From NCBI RefSeq assembly GCF_002929335.1, contig NZ_PJIL01000001.1, forward strand, positions 372,001-436,000: a stretch of DNA of 64,000 nucleotides, in the 5' to 3' direction. The notes under the pieces were generated by a model. It was not told the origin of the DNA. It ran no database searches and saw only the letters and a list, made by a program, of their open reading frames with translations. Each line of letters opens with the position of its first letter. Within the stretch, counting starts at the first letter, position 1. Positions 36,613 through 45,005 of this stretch are shown one piece after another. A program made the position numbers and the translations under genes. Source of the DNA: Arthrobacter sp. Y81. Its GTDB lineage: Bacteria > Actinomycetota > Actinomycetes > Actinomycetales > Micrococcaceae.

Positions 36613-37503
36613 CTACGCTCCGAGAGGGGCCGCGGCCACTGTCGGCAATGTGGGTGAAGCGGAGCCGCCCACAGGTTCAACGGTGATGCCCAGCGACGCT
36701 GCCGAACCAATGCCCTTGACCACAGCTGGTTTGGACAGTGCTTCGGCATCCATGAGCCCCTGCGAAACCGGAGCGGAACCGTCCTTGGGGATCAGCCACA
36801 TCTGGTACACCTTGCCGGCTGGAGGGGCCGGGACACCGTTCATCTTGACCACAACAGCGTCTTTGGACGAGGAAATGGAGACAGTGGCCGTACCGCCGCC
36901 GCTCACTTCAACGGTTGCTTGCCGGACATCCTGGGCCTGGAGGACCTGGTTGAGCGGATCGTTCTGGTTGGCCACATAGGCGCCGACTCCCACGCCGCCA
37001 AGCGCGATAACAGCCGCGGCGGCCACGCCCACCAGCCAGTTGCGGAGCCCGGGTGCCCGGCGCAGTTCTTCACGGCGCTGGCGGGCGGCACCGAGTTCAT
37101 CGGTTGCCGGAGTCCTACCCGGTTCAAGGGGTAGCTCATGGCTGGCGGGAGCAGGAGCGGGAACCGTCCCCGGCTGGTCCGTTTCCGACGTAGGCGTTTC
37201 CGGTTGGGCCGGGAGCTGGGCCACGATGCGGTCGAACAGCCCTGCCGGCGGTTCCTCCTCCGCAGTAAAGGTGGCGGCCAGCGTTTCCTGTGCCTGGCGG
37301 ACGCGTTCATTAAACGCGGTCCGTTCCGGCCCGGGCGCGGCTGAGATGTATTCCTCAATGGCTGCCCGCTCTGCGGGGCCCACGGCGTCCAGGGCATACA
37401 GTTCGGCCAGCTCCACTGCCCGGCCGGAGGCCAGGTCCGTGGCGATATCGCGGGCAAACATCCCGGCGGAGCGGCTGCTGTTCGGCTGGTTCATGTCGGT
37501 CAT
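36613..37503 (-). CDS. rskA: RskA-family anti-sigma factor
   Basis: A 296-residue single-pass membrane protein. The cytoplasmic part (1-150) opens with the anti-sigma helix block ELYALDAVGPAERAAIEEYI, then a Pro-rich linker. The membrane segment is about 154-177 and the outer domain is the RskA type, with YQMWLIPKDGSAPVSQG. It has no zinc HxxxCxxC motif. It should hold the adjacent sigma factor at the membrane until regulated cleavage frees it. The gene begins one base after the sigma gene stop, with GGGGGTGAG as ribosome site. An ATG three codons in is an alternative start. Confidence 0.88.
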   Translation of the reverse strand: MTDMNQPNSSRSAGMFARDIATDLASGRAVELAELYALDAVGPAERAAIEEYISAAPGPERTAFNERVRQAQETLAATFTAEEEPPAGLFDRIVAQLPAQPETPTSETDQPGTVPAPAPASHELPLEPGRTPATDELGAARQRREELRRAPGLRNWLVGVAAAAVIALGGVGVGAYVANQNDPLNQVLQAQDVRQATVEVSGGGTATVSISSSKDAVVVKMNGVPAPPAGKVYQMWLIPKDGSAPVSQGLMDAEALSKPAVVKGIGSAASLGITVEPVGGSASPTLPTVAAAPLGA

Positions 37504-37504
37504 C

Positions 37505-38110
37505 TCAACTCACCCCCAGACAGGTCTTCAAGCGGATCAGTCCATCGCGGATGCGGGACTTGATGGTGGGCACGGCGGCGTTCAGTTTCTCCGCGACTTC
37601 GCGGTACGTTAGCCCGCCGTAATATGCCAGCCGGACGGATTGCTGCTGCGTCTCGGTGAGCGTGTCCAGGCATCTGACGACGGCCTCGGCTTCCAGCCTG
37701 CTTCCGACTTCGTCTGAGACGGAGTCATGATCAATTTCCTGGCTGCTCGCGCCGTATTTCGCCTCGCGGTCGGTTGATGACTGCGAGGAGCGGACCTTGT
37801 CCACTGCCCGCCGATGCGAAATGGTCATGAGCCATGCCAGCGGGCTGCCGGCCTCCGGATTGAACTTCGCCGCGTTCTGCCAGACCTGGAGAAAGACTTC
37901 CTGGGTGGCGTCCTCGCTGAGCTCGGGGTCGATCAGGACGCGTCGGGCCATCCCGAAGACACGCCGGGAAGTCAGTTCGTAAAACTCCGCGAAGGCACCC
38001 TGGTCCCCGGTGGCGATTTGTGCCAGCAGGTCACCGAGCCGACGGTTCACGTCGGCGGCGGTGCCAGGGGACGCGGTAGCCTCTGGGTTCGGGGCGTTGG
38101 GGGTTTCCAT
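37505..38110 (-). CDS. sigK: ECF sigma factor, SigK type
   Basis: 201 residues from the ATG at 38110; the open frame extends 38 codons further but that part is not sigma-like. Region 2 is FYELTSRRVFGMARRVL to the SHRRAVDKVR end, with EDATQEVFLQVW in between. Region 4 is LTETQQQSVRLAYYGG and the helix-turn-helix TYREVAEKLNAAVPTIKSRI. Pairing with RskA identifies the group; in mycobacteria SigK/RskA responds to redox. Its own promoter cannot be separated from noise, but a TATGCT box lies 8 bases before the ATG. Confidence 0.87.
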   Translation of the reverse strand: METPNAPNPEATASPGTAADVNRRLGDLLAQIATGDQGAFAEFYELTSRRVFGMARRVLIDPELSEDATQEVFLQVWQNAAKFNPEAGSPLAWLMTISHRRAVDKVRSSQSSTDREAKYGASSQEIDHDSVSDEVGSRLEAEAVVRCLDTLTETQQQSVRLAYYGGLTYREVAEKLNAAVPTIKSRIRDGLIRLKTCLGVS

Positions 38111-38241
38111 TACTCTCAAGCATAAGTCGGCGGGGGATGATCCATTGGCATCGGCACCGCTCGGAGGCTCACTGTGAGCGGCAGCATCCCTCGCAGGGGA
38201 CCTGCGGACCTGCAACGTGGTCACCTGCCGCTCCTCGCGAT

Positions 38242-38271
38242 CCTGTAGGGGCCCGGATTAGCCTCTACAGG
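38242..38271. other. Inverted repeat between trmL and sigK
   Basis: CCTGTAGGGGC (38242-38252) and GCCTCTACAGG (38261-38271) pair with one mismatch around an 8-base loop. It lies after trmL and before sigK, both read leftwards. It could end trmL or act upstream of sigK; no T-run is seen. Confidence 0.4.
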
Positions 38272-38365
38272 TAGTTCGGAATGCATAGCGGGACGGATGG
38301 GCGGGAAAGTCCATTAATTGCGCCCCGGTCACGGTCACCCGGGAAGCCTTCGGGCGTGGCGGCCC

Positions 38366-38833
38366 TTAGATTTTGGCGCCGGCGAAGCCGTTCTGGCGCC
38401 AGGCTTCAAAGACCGCGATGGAGGCAGCGTTGGCAAGATTCAGGGACCGCAGGGACGGCAGCATTGGCAGCCGCACGCGGGACGTCACATGCGGGTCATG
38501 CTTGACGTCCTCGGGAAGTCCGACCGATTCCTGGCCGAAGAGGAGGACATCGCCGGGGAGGTAACTGATGTCCGCGTAGGAGGTTTCGCCGTCGGACGTG
38601 AAGGCATAGACGCGCTCGGGCTGCAGGGCCTCCCAGGCAGCCTCGATGCTCTTGTGCACCGTCACCACGGCGAGGTCGTGGTAGTCCAGCCCTGCACGGC
38701 GGAGCTTGGCGTCGGAAAAATCAAAGCCCAATGGCTCCACCAGATGCAGTTCGGCGCCGGTGATGGCAGCGAGCCGGATGGCGTTGCCTGTATTGCCCGG
38801 AATTTCAGGGGCGTGGAAGAGGATGCGGAACAC
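38366..38833 (-). CDS. trmL: tRNA (cytidine/uridine-34 2'-O)-methyltransferase TrmL
   Basis: A 155-residue SPOUT methyltransferase. Its knot motifs are FHAPEIPGNTGNAIRLAA (motif 1), LLFGQESVGLPEDV (motif 2) and LRSLNLANAASIAVFEAWRQ (motif 3). TrmL methylates the wobble ribose of leucine tRNAs with SAM. Length is the minimal TrmL form without RNA-binding extensions. The start is GTG, 6 bases after a TAGGAT box, so the mRNA may be leaderless. Confidence 0.92.
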   Translation of the reverse strand: MFRILFHAPEIPGNTGNAIRLAAITGAELHLVEPLGFDFSDAKLRRAGLDYHDLAVVTVHKSIEAAWEALQPERVYAFTSDGETSYADISYLPGDVLLFGQESVGLPEDVKHDPHVTSRVRLPMLPSLRSLNLANAASIAVFEAWRQNGFAGAKI

Positions 38834-38839
38834 CGTCCC

Positions 38840-38845
38840 ATCCTA
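38840..38845 (-). promoter_or_regulatory. -10 box of a predicted leaderless trmL mRNA
   Basis: Minus-strand TAGGAT ends 6 bases before the GTG at 38833. Confidence 0.45.
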
Positions 38846-38881
38846 GCCAAGGCCGGTGCACTCCTGCGCGCGGCCGGGCCG

Positions 38882-39862
38882 TCAGTGCATTCCGCGGATC
38901 AGTCTTGCCAGTGCCGGGACGTTCACCGTATTGGGCGCAGGCCCGGAACTCAGGAATTCCTTGAGCCCGCGGACCAGCCCGGCTCCGTTCACCACCTGGA
39001 CGGTTTCGTGCCCGCGGGGTGAGCGGCGGTGGTGGTCGATCACCGGTTCATGGAGATTGCCATCAGGGCTATGGATGACGGTCCAGCCCGTCACGTTGAG
39101 TTCCGGGAAGATATCCTGCATGCGCCGCACGATATGCGCCAGCTGCGGCGGCGCAATGGACCGGCCTCCGTGCGTCAGGGTGCTTCCGTTCCAGGCGTAG
39201 GCACCCTTGGGCAACAGCATGGATCCAATCAGCGCCAGCCGGTAGCCGGACAGCAGCACGTGGTCGATATGGCTGTTGTCTGCGGGCGACTGCAGCCCGT
39301 TGATCAGGCGGGCCGCAGGGATGGCCGGGAGGACCTGCCGGCTGATCAGCTGGACTGTCCGCATCTCCCGCTGGATGCGGGCTTCCGCCCCGAAGATTCC
39401 GCGTTTCCGCGGCATTCCATGGACCTGGCGGCTGGCCAGTTCCTCCGGAATCAGCGGGACGCTGCCGGACTCAGGGTGTTCGAACGGCGGAACGTACACC
39501 GGCGGGTCGCCAGCCGTGTTCCGCGGGGTGTTGGGCCGGTGGACGGTTGCCGAGGCGCGGCTCCCGGCTGCGGGCGCATCGAAATGTGCGCCGTCAGCGG
39601 TTGGCGCTCCCGTGGACCCGTGCGCATACGAGCGGTCATAGGCGGCCCGACGCTTCGGATCGATCAGGGTCTCATAGGCCAGCGTCACCTGCCGGAAGAC
39701 GGCGGCGTCTCCGCCGTGGTCGGGGTGCGCCCGCCGGGCAGCCTTGCGGTAGGCCACCTTGATCTCTTTGTCGGTCGCCGTCACGGGAAGGCGAAGAACC
39801 TGGTAATGGGAGCTGCTGCCCTGGGTCAAGCACTGATCCTTTTCTTGTTGATTCCAGTCCAC
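38882..39862 (-). CDS. J-domain protein with a degenerate NERD-like C-terminal domain
   Basis: A 326-residue protein. Residues 18-77 form a J domain with HPD at 46-48, the Hsp70-stimulating motif. A Pro-rich linker (about 85-140) follows. The second half (about 160-300) resembles the nuclease-related NERD domain: LPAIPAARLINGL, HIDHVLLSGYRLALIGSML, PKGAYAW and NGSTL. In NERD nucleases the Asp of DHVVV is followed by an acidic-x-Lys pair; here that site reads SMLLPKG, so the acidic residue looks lost. It is therefore probably not a nuclease, perhaps a binding module that brings DnaK to a client. The GTG start is tentative. Confidence 0.65.
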   Translation of the reverse strand: MDWNQQEKDQCLTQGSSSHYQVLRLPVTATDKEIKVAYRKAARRAHPDHGGDAAVFRQVTLAYETLIDPKRRAAYDRSYAHGSTGAPTADGAHFDAPAAGSRASATVHRPNTPRNTAGDPPVYVPPFEHPESGSVPLIPEELASRQVHGMPRKRGIFGAEARIQREMRTVQLISRQVLPAIPAARLINGLQSPADNSHIDHVLLSGYRLALIGSMLLPKGAYAWNGSTLTHGGRSIAPPQLAHIVRRMQDIFPELNVTGWTVIHSPDGNLHEPVIDHHRRSPRGHETVQVVNGAGLVRGLKEFLSSGPAPNTVNVPALARLIRGMH

Positions 39863-39938
39863 TCAGGCAGTCCGGTCCGCCCAGTTTAACCGTCTGAAGA
39901 CTCAACGTCCGTGCCCGCGGTCTTGGTTCCCCCGCTGG

Positions 39939-39944
39939 CATAAT
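39939..39944 (+). promoter_or_regulatory. -10 box of a predicted leaderless lipid-kinase mRNA
   Basis: CATAAT ends 7 bases before the ATG at 39952, with no ribosome site in between. Confidence 0.4.
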
Positions 39945-39951
39945 TCAGCGC

Positions 39952-40854
39952 ATGATCATCGCCGTTGCTATCAACCCCCGGGCTTCTTTCGGCGGCGCGC
40001 AGCACACCGGCGCCGTTGTGGTGGATTTCTTCCGTGCCGCGGGGGCCTCGGTCATCGTGCTCAGAAGGGACAGCTATGACGGGCTGGCCGAGTCTGTGGG
40101 CGAGGCGCTGGCCGCCGGCTGCGACGCCCTGGTTGTTGTGGGCGGTGACGGCATGGTCCATCTGGGCATCAACGCACTCGCCGGGCCCGGTGCCCCTTAC
40201 GGGAGGATTCCGCTGGGCATTGTTCCCTGCGGAACGGGCAACGACATGGCCCGCGCGCTGGGCCTTCCCCTGAAGGATGCACGTGCCGCCTGCGAACGGA
40301 TATTGGTGGCATTGAAAGCGGGCGGGCGCCTTATCGACGCGGGCCGCATTGCGGGCAACGGCACAACCCGCTGGTTTGCCGGAGTGGTTTCCGCTGGATT
40401 CGATGCCGCCGTGAACGAACGCGCCAACGCCTGGCGCTGGCCGCGCGGCAAGGGCAGGTACAACCTTGCCATGCTCCGTGAACTCGCCACGTTCAAGGCC
40501 ATCGATTACACGGTAACGGCCGACGGCGACACCTGGCGGCAGGGAGCCATGCTCATTTCGGTGGCGAACGGGCAGTCCATCGGCGGCGGCATGAAGGTGA
40601 CCCCCGACGCCCTGCTCGACGACGGATTCCTGGATCTGTTCATTGTCGAACCGCTGTCCCGCGTACAGTTCCTGGCCGTTTTCCCCAAGGTCTTTTCCGG
40701 CCGCCACACCGGGCACCGTGCGGTGCACGTCCGGCAGGTACGCCGTGTGGACATCGCTGCCGCGAACGTTGTTGCATATGCCGACGGCGAACGGGTCGGG
40801 CCGCTGCCGCTGACAGTTGAGGTGGTGCCCGGCGCCATCCGGGTGCTGGCGTAG
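39952..40854 (+). CDS. Diacylglycerol kinase-family (DagK/LCB5) lipid kinase
   Basis: A 300-residue protein with the DAGK catalytic motifs GGDG (64-67) and GTGND (94-98), and the C-terminal beta-domain with DGFLDLFIVEPLSR. Bacterial members phosphorylate diacylglycerol to phosphatidate or make lipid-linked phosphates; YegS-like and PatB-like roles cannot be separated by eye. It is a soluble enzyme acting at the membrane surface. It is a single gene divergent from the J-domain gene, with a predicted leaderless start. Confidence 0.87.
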   Translation: MIIAVAINPRASFGGAQHTGAVVVDFFRAAGASVIVLRRDSYDGLAESVGEALAAGCDALVVVGGDGMVHLGINALAGPGAPYGRIPLGIVPCGTGNDMARALGLPLKDARAACERILVALKAGGRLIDAGRIAGNGTTRWFAGVVSAGFDAAVNERANAWRWPRGKGRYNLAMLRELATFKAIDYTVTADGDTWRQGAMLISVANGQSIGGGMKVTPDALLDDGFLDLFIVEPLSRVQFLAVFPKVFSGRHTGHRAVHVRQVRRVDIAAANVVAYADGERVGPLPLTVEVVPGAIRVLA

Positions 40855-40948
40855 ATGCCTGATGTCACTGCGCGGCGCGCGGAGCGTCTAGACTCTTGCG
40901 GAGGACCGGCCGGGGGAGTGCCGCCGGCAGAAGGTATGTGGGGGCAAT

Positions 40949-41668
40949 GTGACAGCGCTTGGCAGGGGACCCGCTGCAAACCGGAGGCAACCCGTTTTCG
41001 CGGTGCGGCGGCGGATGGCCCTGCCCGTCACCCTGGCGCTGGCGCTTGCCGGCTTGGCCGGATGCAGCGTGGGAGTCCCGGATCCGGCTGCCCCGCGTGA
41101 TATCCAGACCACCCCGACGCTGGCAACGCCCACCATCACCCCGGGCCACGATGCGGCAGCAGTAGCGGCCAAGGACCTTCCCTTCACCGCGGGTGACTCG
41201 CTGGCCGCGGGGATCGCCGTCGGCCTCTCCGACGGACTCCGCGAGGCGCCGGGATGGAAGCCGGTGAAGGAGAACGTGGCGGGGGAGAACCGTTACCTCA
41301 AAGCCGACGGCTGCGTGGCGTCGGCCCGCGTGCGTTCCAACCAGGGGTCCCTTGCCGTTCCCGGAGATGACCTGGCCTCCACCGTCGAGCTGTTTAAATA
41401 TCTGGATCCCACGATTCTCCCCAGCTACCTGAAAACCGACACCCTGCGCTGGGGCGGTGAACCGGACAAGCCGGGCCCCAAGGCCGAGGTGCTGGCCTTC
41501 GAAAGCGGTTCCGCGCCCGGCGCAAAGCCGGTCGCAGTCCTGGCGAGGGTCTTTGGCAAGGCGGGTTCGTCCATCTACATTTCGCTCTCGTGCCCGGACC
41601 GGGCCGCGCTCGCCGCGGCCCGGGCGGACGTGTCGGAACGGCTTGTTGTTGTTCCGCCGACGAACTGA
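40949..41668 (+). CDS. Predicted lipoprotein of unknown function
   Basis: A 239-residue exported protein. A twin-Arg-like basic start (VRRRM) leads into a hydrophobic core and the lipobox LAGC, with Cys39 as the lipid site. An ATG at residue 23 (41015) would give a more usual signal length. The mature part (about 200 residues) shows TAGDSLAAGIAVGLSDGLREAPGWKPVKENV and two cysteines; I do not recognise a family with confidence. TAGACT at 40889-40894 could be its -10 box. It ends 10 bases before the convergent doxX gene. Confidence 0.6.
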   Translation: MTALGRGPAANRRQPVFAVRRRMALPVTLALALAGLAGCSVGVPDPAAPRDIQTTPTLATPTITPGHDAAAVAAKDLPFTAGDSLAAGIAVGLSDGLREAPGWKPVKENVAGENRYLKADGCVASARVRSNQGSLAVPGDDLASTVELFKYLDPTILPSYLKTDTLRWGGEPDKPGPKAEVLAFESGSAPGAKPVAVLARVFGKAGSSIYISLSCPDRAALAAARADVSERLVVVPPTN

Positions 41669-41678
41669 ACCGACCGCG

Positions 41679-42101
41679 CTATCTTGGCTGGCGGGAATTC
41701 CGCGGTGACAGCCGGTTGAGGGCCAGCGCACCCACGAGCAGGCCAAAATCGCGAAGGGCAATGTCGAAGAAACTGCCGAGCAGCAAAAGGTTGATGATGA
41801 TGCCCAGCAGCCACACGGCCACCAGCATCGAGCCGAAGCGCGGCCGGACTGCCACCGCGATGCCGGCGATCACTTCAACAACGCCCACGATGTACATGAT
41901 GGTCTGGGCCGGGAGCGGAACCACTGACGTTGCGACCGGGGCCAAATAGATGGTCCAGTCGGCGAGCAGATTGGTGAACTTGTCGAGGCCAAAAATGATC
42001 GGCGCGACCGTGAAGACCGTGCGCAGCAGCAGGAAGGCCTGGCGGCCCGGGTCACCAGCAAGCGTGCGGCCGGGCGAACTCAGCACCGAGGTGGATTTCA
42101 T
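41679..42101 (-). CDS. DoxX-family membrane protein
   Basis: A 140-residue protein with four hydrophobic segments, for example IIFGLDKFTNLLADW (first) and VAVWLLGIIINLLLLG (third). The pattern matches the DoxX/MauE-like four-helix family, whose members are linked to quinone or thiol redox chemistry in several bacteria; exact activity is unknown. AGAAGGAG gives a strong ribosome site. It is transcribed away from the SufR-like regulator, with an inverted repeat over the shared promoter region, so that regulator probably controls it. Confidence 0.78.
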   Translation of the reverse strand: MKSTSVLSSPGRTLAGDPGRQAFLLLRTVFTVAPIIFGLDKFTNLLADWTIYLAPVATSVVPLPAQTIMYIVGVVEVIAGIAVAVRPRFGSMLVAVWLLGIIINLLLLGSFFDIALRDFGLLVGALALNRLSPRNSRQPR

Positions 42102-42125
42102 GACGGACTCCTTCTAAAAGTAGGT

Positions 42126-42131
42126 ATCATA
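42126..42131 (-). promoter_or_regulatory. -10 box of doxX
   Basis: Minus-strand TATGAT, about 25 bases before the doxX start. AATTGC, 17 bases upstream, may be the -35 and lies inside the inverted repeat. Confidence 0.45.
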
Positions 42132-42142
42132 ATTTTAGAAAG

Positions 42143-42162
42143 CATTGCGCAATTAAGCAATG
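42143..42162. promoter_or_regulatory. Candidate operator between doxX and the SufR-like regulator
   Basis: CATTGC (42143-42148) and GCAATG (42157-42162) form an inverted repeat with an 8-base spacer, and TTGCGCAA (42145-42152) is itself a palindrome. The site overlaps the likely -35 region of doxX in an AT-rich 89-base divergent gap. Confidence 0.5.
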
Positions 42163-42190
42163 AATCTTGTTTTTAGAGTTAGGGTGTTCC

Positions 42191-42853
42191 ATGCGCAGAC
42201 TTCCCTGGGCCCGCCGGATCGCAGCCGTGGCATCCCTGGGCGATGAGAACCGCCGGAACCTGTTCGGCGTCGTCTCGTCATCGCCCCGCCCGGTGGGGCG
42301 CGACGATGCTGCCGGCGCGCTTGGAATCCCGCGAAGCACGGCGTCGTTCCATTTGGACAGGATGGTCCAGGACGGGGTCCTCACCGTTGAGTTCCGCAAG
42401 CTCGGCGGCAAGGCCGGGCCCGGCTCGGGGCGGCCGGCAAAAATGTACCGGACGGCGCAGCCCGAAGTGGGCGCCTCCGTGCCGGACCGCAACTACGATC
42501 TCGCCGGCGAACTGATGGCAACGGCCATCGAACAGTCCAGTGCTGCCGGAGAGCCCGTCCGGGACGCACTCCTGGCCACTTCCTACGCGAAGGGCCTGGC
42601 AATGGCGGAAGGGAGCGGGAGTCTCGAGGAATTCCTCTCGGCGGAAGGCTATGTGCCGGAGCCCGACGGCGCCGGCGGCTACGCACTCCGCAACTGTCCG
42701 TTCCACCGGCTCGCGGACAGCCACTCGGAAGTGGTCTGCGCCATGAACGGGGCCTTCCTGAGCGGCGCCGCTGCCGGCTGCGGCCTGGCGGAAGGCCGCA
42801 TAGCGGGCAACAACGTCCCTGGTGAGTGCTGCGCCAGGGTTACGCCGCCCTGA
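42191..42853 (+). CDS. HTH regulator with SufR-like cysteine cluster
   Basis: 220 residues from the ATG at 42191; an upstream TTG at 42167 is in frame. The N-terminus is a winged helix with recognition helix IPRSTASFHLDRMVQDG (about 46-62) of the ArsR/DeoR-like COG2345 kind. The C-terminus has cysteines at 169, 183, 197 and 213/214, spaced by 13, 13 and 15 residues. That is close to the pattern of SufR, which holds a 4Fe-4S cluster and senses redox or iron status. It is divergent from doxX and should act on the shared inverted repeat. Its end overlaps the convergent EamA gene by 14 bases. It is not next to a suf operon here. Confidence 0.75.
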   Translation: MRRLPWARRIAAVASLGDENRRNLFGVVSSSPRPVGRDDAAGALGIPRSTASFHLDRMVQDGVLTVEFRKLGGKAGPGSGRPAKMYRTAQPEVGASVPDRNYDLAGELMATAIEQSSAAGEPVRDALLATSYAKGLAMAEGSGSLEEFLSAEGYVPEPDGAGGYALRNCPFHRLADSHSEVVCAMNGAFLSGAAAGCGLAEGRIAGNNVPGECCARVTPP

Positions 42854-43718
42854 CATCCTGCGGCTTTTTGGGCCGGCTCGCCATCAGGACACCCGCTATG
42901 ACCAGCGCGCCGCCGATGACCTGGGGCAGGCTGACCGGAATCCCCATGATGACGGTGATGGCCGCGGTGAAGACGACCATGAGGTTCAGGTAGTTTCCGG
43001 CCGTCGCCGGTGCCGTTGTCTTGAGCGCGAGGTTCCAGAAAAGGTACGCCCCCAAGGACGGGAACACGGCGATGTACGCGAGCGACCATCCTTCTGCCGC
43101 CGTCGCAGGGAACTCTGCTCCCGCGCCGAGGGCGAACGGAGCGAGGATGGCAGTGGCCATCACCACCTGCACCGCAGTGGCGGCAATGGCGGGAAGCCCC
43201 AGCCTGCGGGCAGTGATGGTGTAGAAGCCCCACACCACAATCGCGCCGATCATCAGCAGCTCGCCGGCATTGAAGGTGATGCTGAAGGCGCGATGCAGCT
43301 CGCCCCGGGTCAGGACCAGGACCACGCCGGCCAGACCCAGGGCAATGCCCAGCCAGCCGTATGCGCCGGGCTTTTCACCGAGGAAGAAGATCGCCATCAC
43401 CACGATGAGCGCCGGATTGGCGGCAGTGATCAGTGAAGCGTTCAGCGCCGAGGTGTGCTGGAGGGCAGTGTAGAGGAGCAGGGTGTAGCCGCCCATGCCA
43501 AGCACGCTCAGGAGCAGCAGCACGCGCCAGCGGCCCAGGACGGCACGCCAGTCCGGACGTTCCACGAAGTGCGCCAGCGCCACGAGCGGCAGGGCGGCGA
43601 GCGCCCATCTCCAGAAGGTGAGTTCCAGCGGCGTCATGGTGTTCACGGCAGCCTGCCCCACCACAAAGTTGCCGGACCAGAACAGCGTGGCCAGCACCAG
43701 GTAAATCGAGGCTTTCAC
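42840..43718 (-). CDS. EamA-family (DMT) transporter
   Basis: A 292-residue membrane protein with ten hydrophobic segments in two similar halves, each an EamA domain (first starting IYLVLATLFWSGNFVVG, second about LLMIGAIVVWGFYTITARR). These drug/metabolite carriers export amino acids, nucleosides or other small solutes; no specificity can be read. The start is GTG, 6 bases after TAGATT. It is divergent from the cysteine desulfurase gene across only 57 bases. Confidence 0.85.
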   Translation of the reverse strand: MKASIYLVLATLFWSGNFVVGQAAVNTMTPLELTFWRWALAALPLVALAHFVERPDWRAVLGRWRVLLLLSVLGMGGYTLLLYTALQHTSALNASLITAANPALIVVMAIFFLGEKPGAYGWLGIALGLAGVVLVLTRGELHRAFSITFNAGELLMIGAIVVWGFYTITARRLGLPAIAATAVQVVMATAILAPFALGAGAEFPATAAEGWSLAYIAVFPSLGAYLFWNLALKTTAPATAGNYLNLMVVFTAAITVIMGIPVSLPQVIGGALVIAGVLMASRPKKPQDVRAA

Positions 43719-43724
43719 CGCTCG

Positions 43725-43730
43725 AATCTA
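43725..43730 (-). promoter_or_regulatory. -10 box of a predicted leaderless EamA mRNA
   Basis: Minus-strand TAGATT ends 6 bases before the GTG at 43718. It is back to back with the cysteine desulfurase promoter. Confidence 0.5.
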
Positions 43731-43763
43731 CACCGGCACCGGAGCCTCCTGGGCGGCCGCGGC

Positions 43764-43769
43764 TAGAAT
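43764..43769 (+). promoter_or_regulatory. -10 box of a predicted leaderless cysteine desulfurase mRNA
   Basis: TAGAAT ends 6 bases before the GTG at 43776 and no ribosome site is present. Confidence 0.55.
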
Positions 43770-43775
43770 TGGCTT

Positions 43776-45005
43776 GTGTCCGTTTACCTCGATCATGCCG
43801 CCACCACGCCCATCGCCGCCGAGGCTCTGGCGGCACTCACCCGCGAGCTCGCCAGGACCGGAAACCCTTCATCGCTGCACGGCTCAGGACGCCGCGCCCG
43901 GCGATCCGTGGAGGACGCCCGCGAGGCAATTGCCGCCGCTGCCGGTGCCCACCCGTCAGAGGTCATCTTCACCTCGGGCGGCACGGAGGCCGACAACCTG
44001 GCTGTGAAAGGGCTGTACTGGGCCCGCCGCGCCGAAAACCCGGCACGCACCCGGATCCTCTGCTCCGCCGTCGAACATCATGCTGTCCTGGACACCGTTG
44101 AATGGCTGGAACGGCACGAGCAGGCGGACGTTACCTGGCTGCCCGTCGATTCCAGCGGCGTTGTGGACCTGGGCGCGCTGCGGTCCGAGCTTGGCCGGAA
44201 TCCGGAGTCCATCGCCCTCGTGTCGGTGATGTGGGCCAACAATGAGGTGGGCACCATCCAGCCGGTGCGGGAAGTGGTTGAGGCGGCCCATGCCGTCGGC
44301 GTTCCCGTGCATTCAGACGCCGTCCAGGCCTTTGGGTCTGTTCCCGTGGACTTCCGGGCGAGCGGACTGGATGCCATGGCCATCTCCGGCCACAAGATCG
44401 GCGGCCCGGTGGGTGTGGGTGCCCTGCTGCTGGGCCGCTCCGTGAAACTGACACCGGTGCAGCACGGCGGAGGCCAGGAACGCGACGTCAGGTCCGGAAC
44501 CCTGGACACGGCATCGATTGCCGCCTTCGCCGCGGCGGCCGAAGCCGTGACGAAGGACCTGCCGGGGGAGGCGGCCCGCATTGCGGGGCTGAGGGACAGG
44601 CTGATCGCCGGTGTGCAGGAATGCGTCCCGCAGGCGGTCCTCCGCGGCGCGCCCGGGGTTGGCCGCCTGCCCGGTAACGCGCACTTCACCTTTCCGGGCT
44701 GCGAGGGCGATTCCCTGCTGTTCCTGCTGGACCTTGCCGGGGTGGAATCGTCCACGGGTTCCGCCTGCACGGCCGGTGTTCCGCGGCCCTCGCACGTCCT
44801 GCTGGCCATGGGGCTGGACGAGGCGACCGCGCGGGGTGCGCAGCGCTTCTCGCTGGGCCACGCATCCACGGAAGCCGACGTCGATGCCCTCCTGGCAGCG
44901 CTCCCGGGCGCCTATCAGCGTGCCAGCCAGGCAGGGATGGCGGGCCACGAATCGACCATCCAGACGGCCGCCACCGTGGCCCGTCAGTCGTCCGCCAGGA
45001 GCTGA
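43776..45005 (+). CDS. iscS: Cysteine desulfurase, IscS/NifS type
   Basis: A 409-residue PLP enzyme. The start YLDHAATTP, the histidine block [10 protein letters not shown], the PLP lysine K207 in SGHKIGGP and the catalytic Cys331 in STGSACTAG are all present. It takes sulfur from cysteine as a persulfide. With MnmA downstream its main partner is likely tRNA 2-thiouridine synthesis, and it may also feed Fe-S assembly (inferred). The last ~25 residues are Ser/Ala/Thr-rich. The 3' end overlaps the convergent FAD reductase gene by 22 bases. Confidence 0.92.
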   Translation: MSVYLDHAATTPIAAEALAALTRELARTGNPSSLHGSGRRARRSVEDAREAIAAAAGAHPSEVIFTSGGTEADNLAVKGLYWARRAENPARTRILCSAVEHHAVLDTVEWLERHEQADVTWLPVDSSGVVDLGALRSELGRNPESIALVSVMWANNEVGTIQPVREVVEAAHAVGVPVHSDAVQAFGSVPVDFRASGLDAMAISGHKIGGPVGVGALLLGRSVKLTPVQHGGGQERDVRSGTLDTASIAAFAAAAEAVTKDLPGEAARIAGLRDRLIAGVQECVPQAVLRGAPGVGRLPGNAHFTFPGCEGDSLLFLLDLAGVESSTGSACTAGVPRPSHVLLAMGLDEATARGAQRFSLGHASTEADVDALLAALPGAYQRASQAGMAGHESTIQTAATVARQSSARS

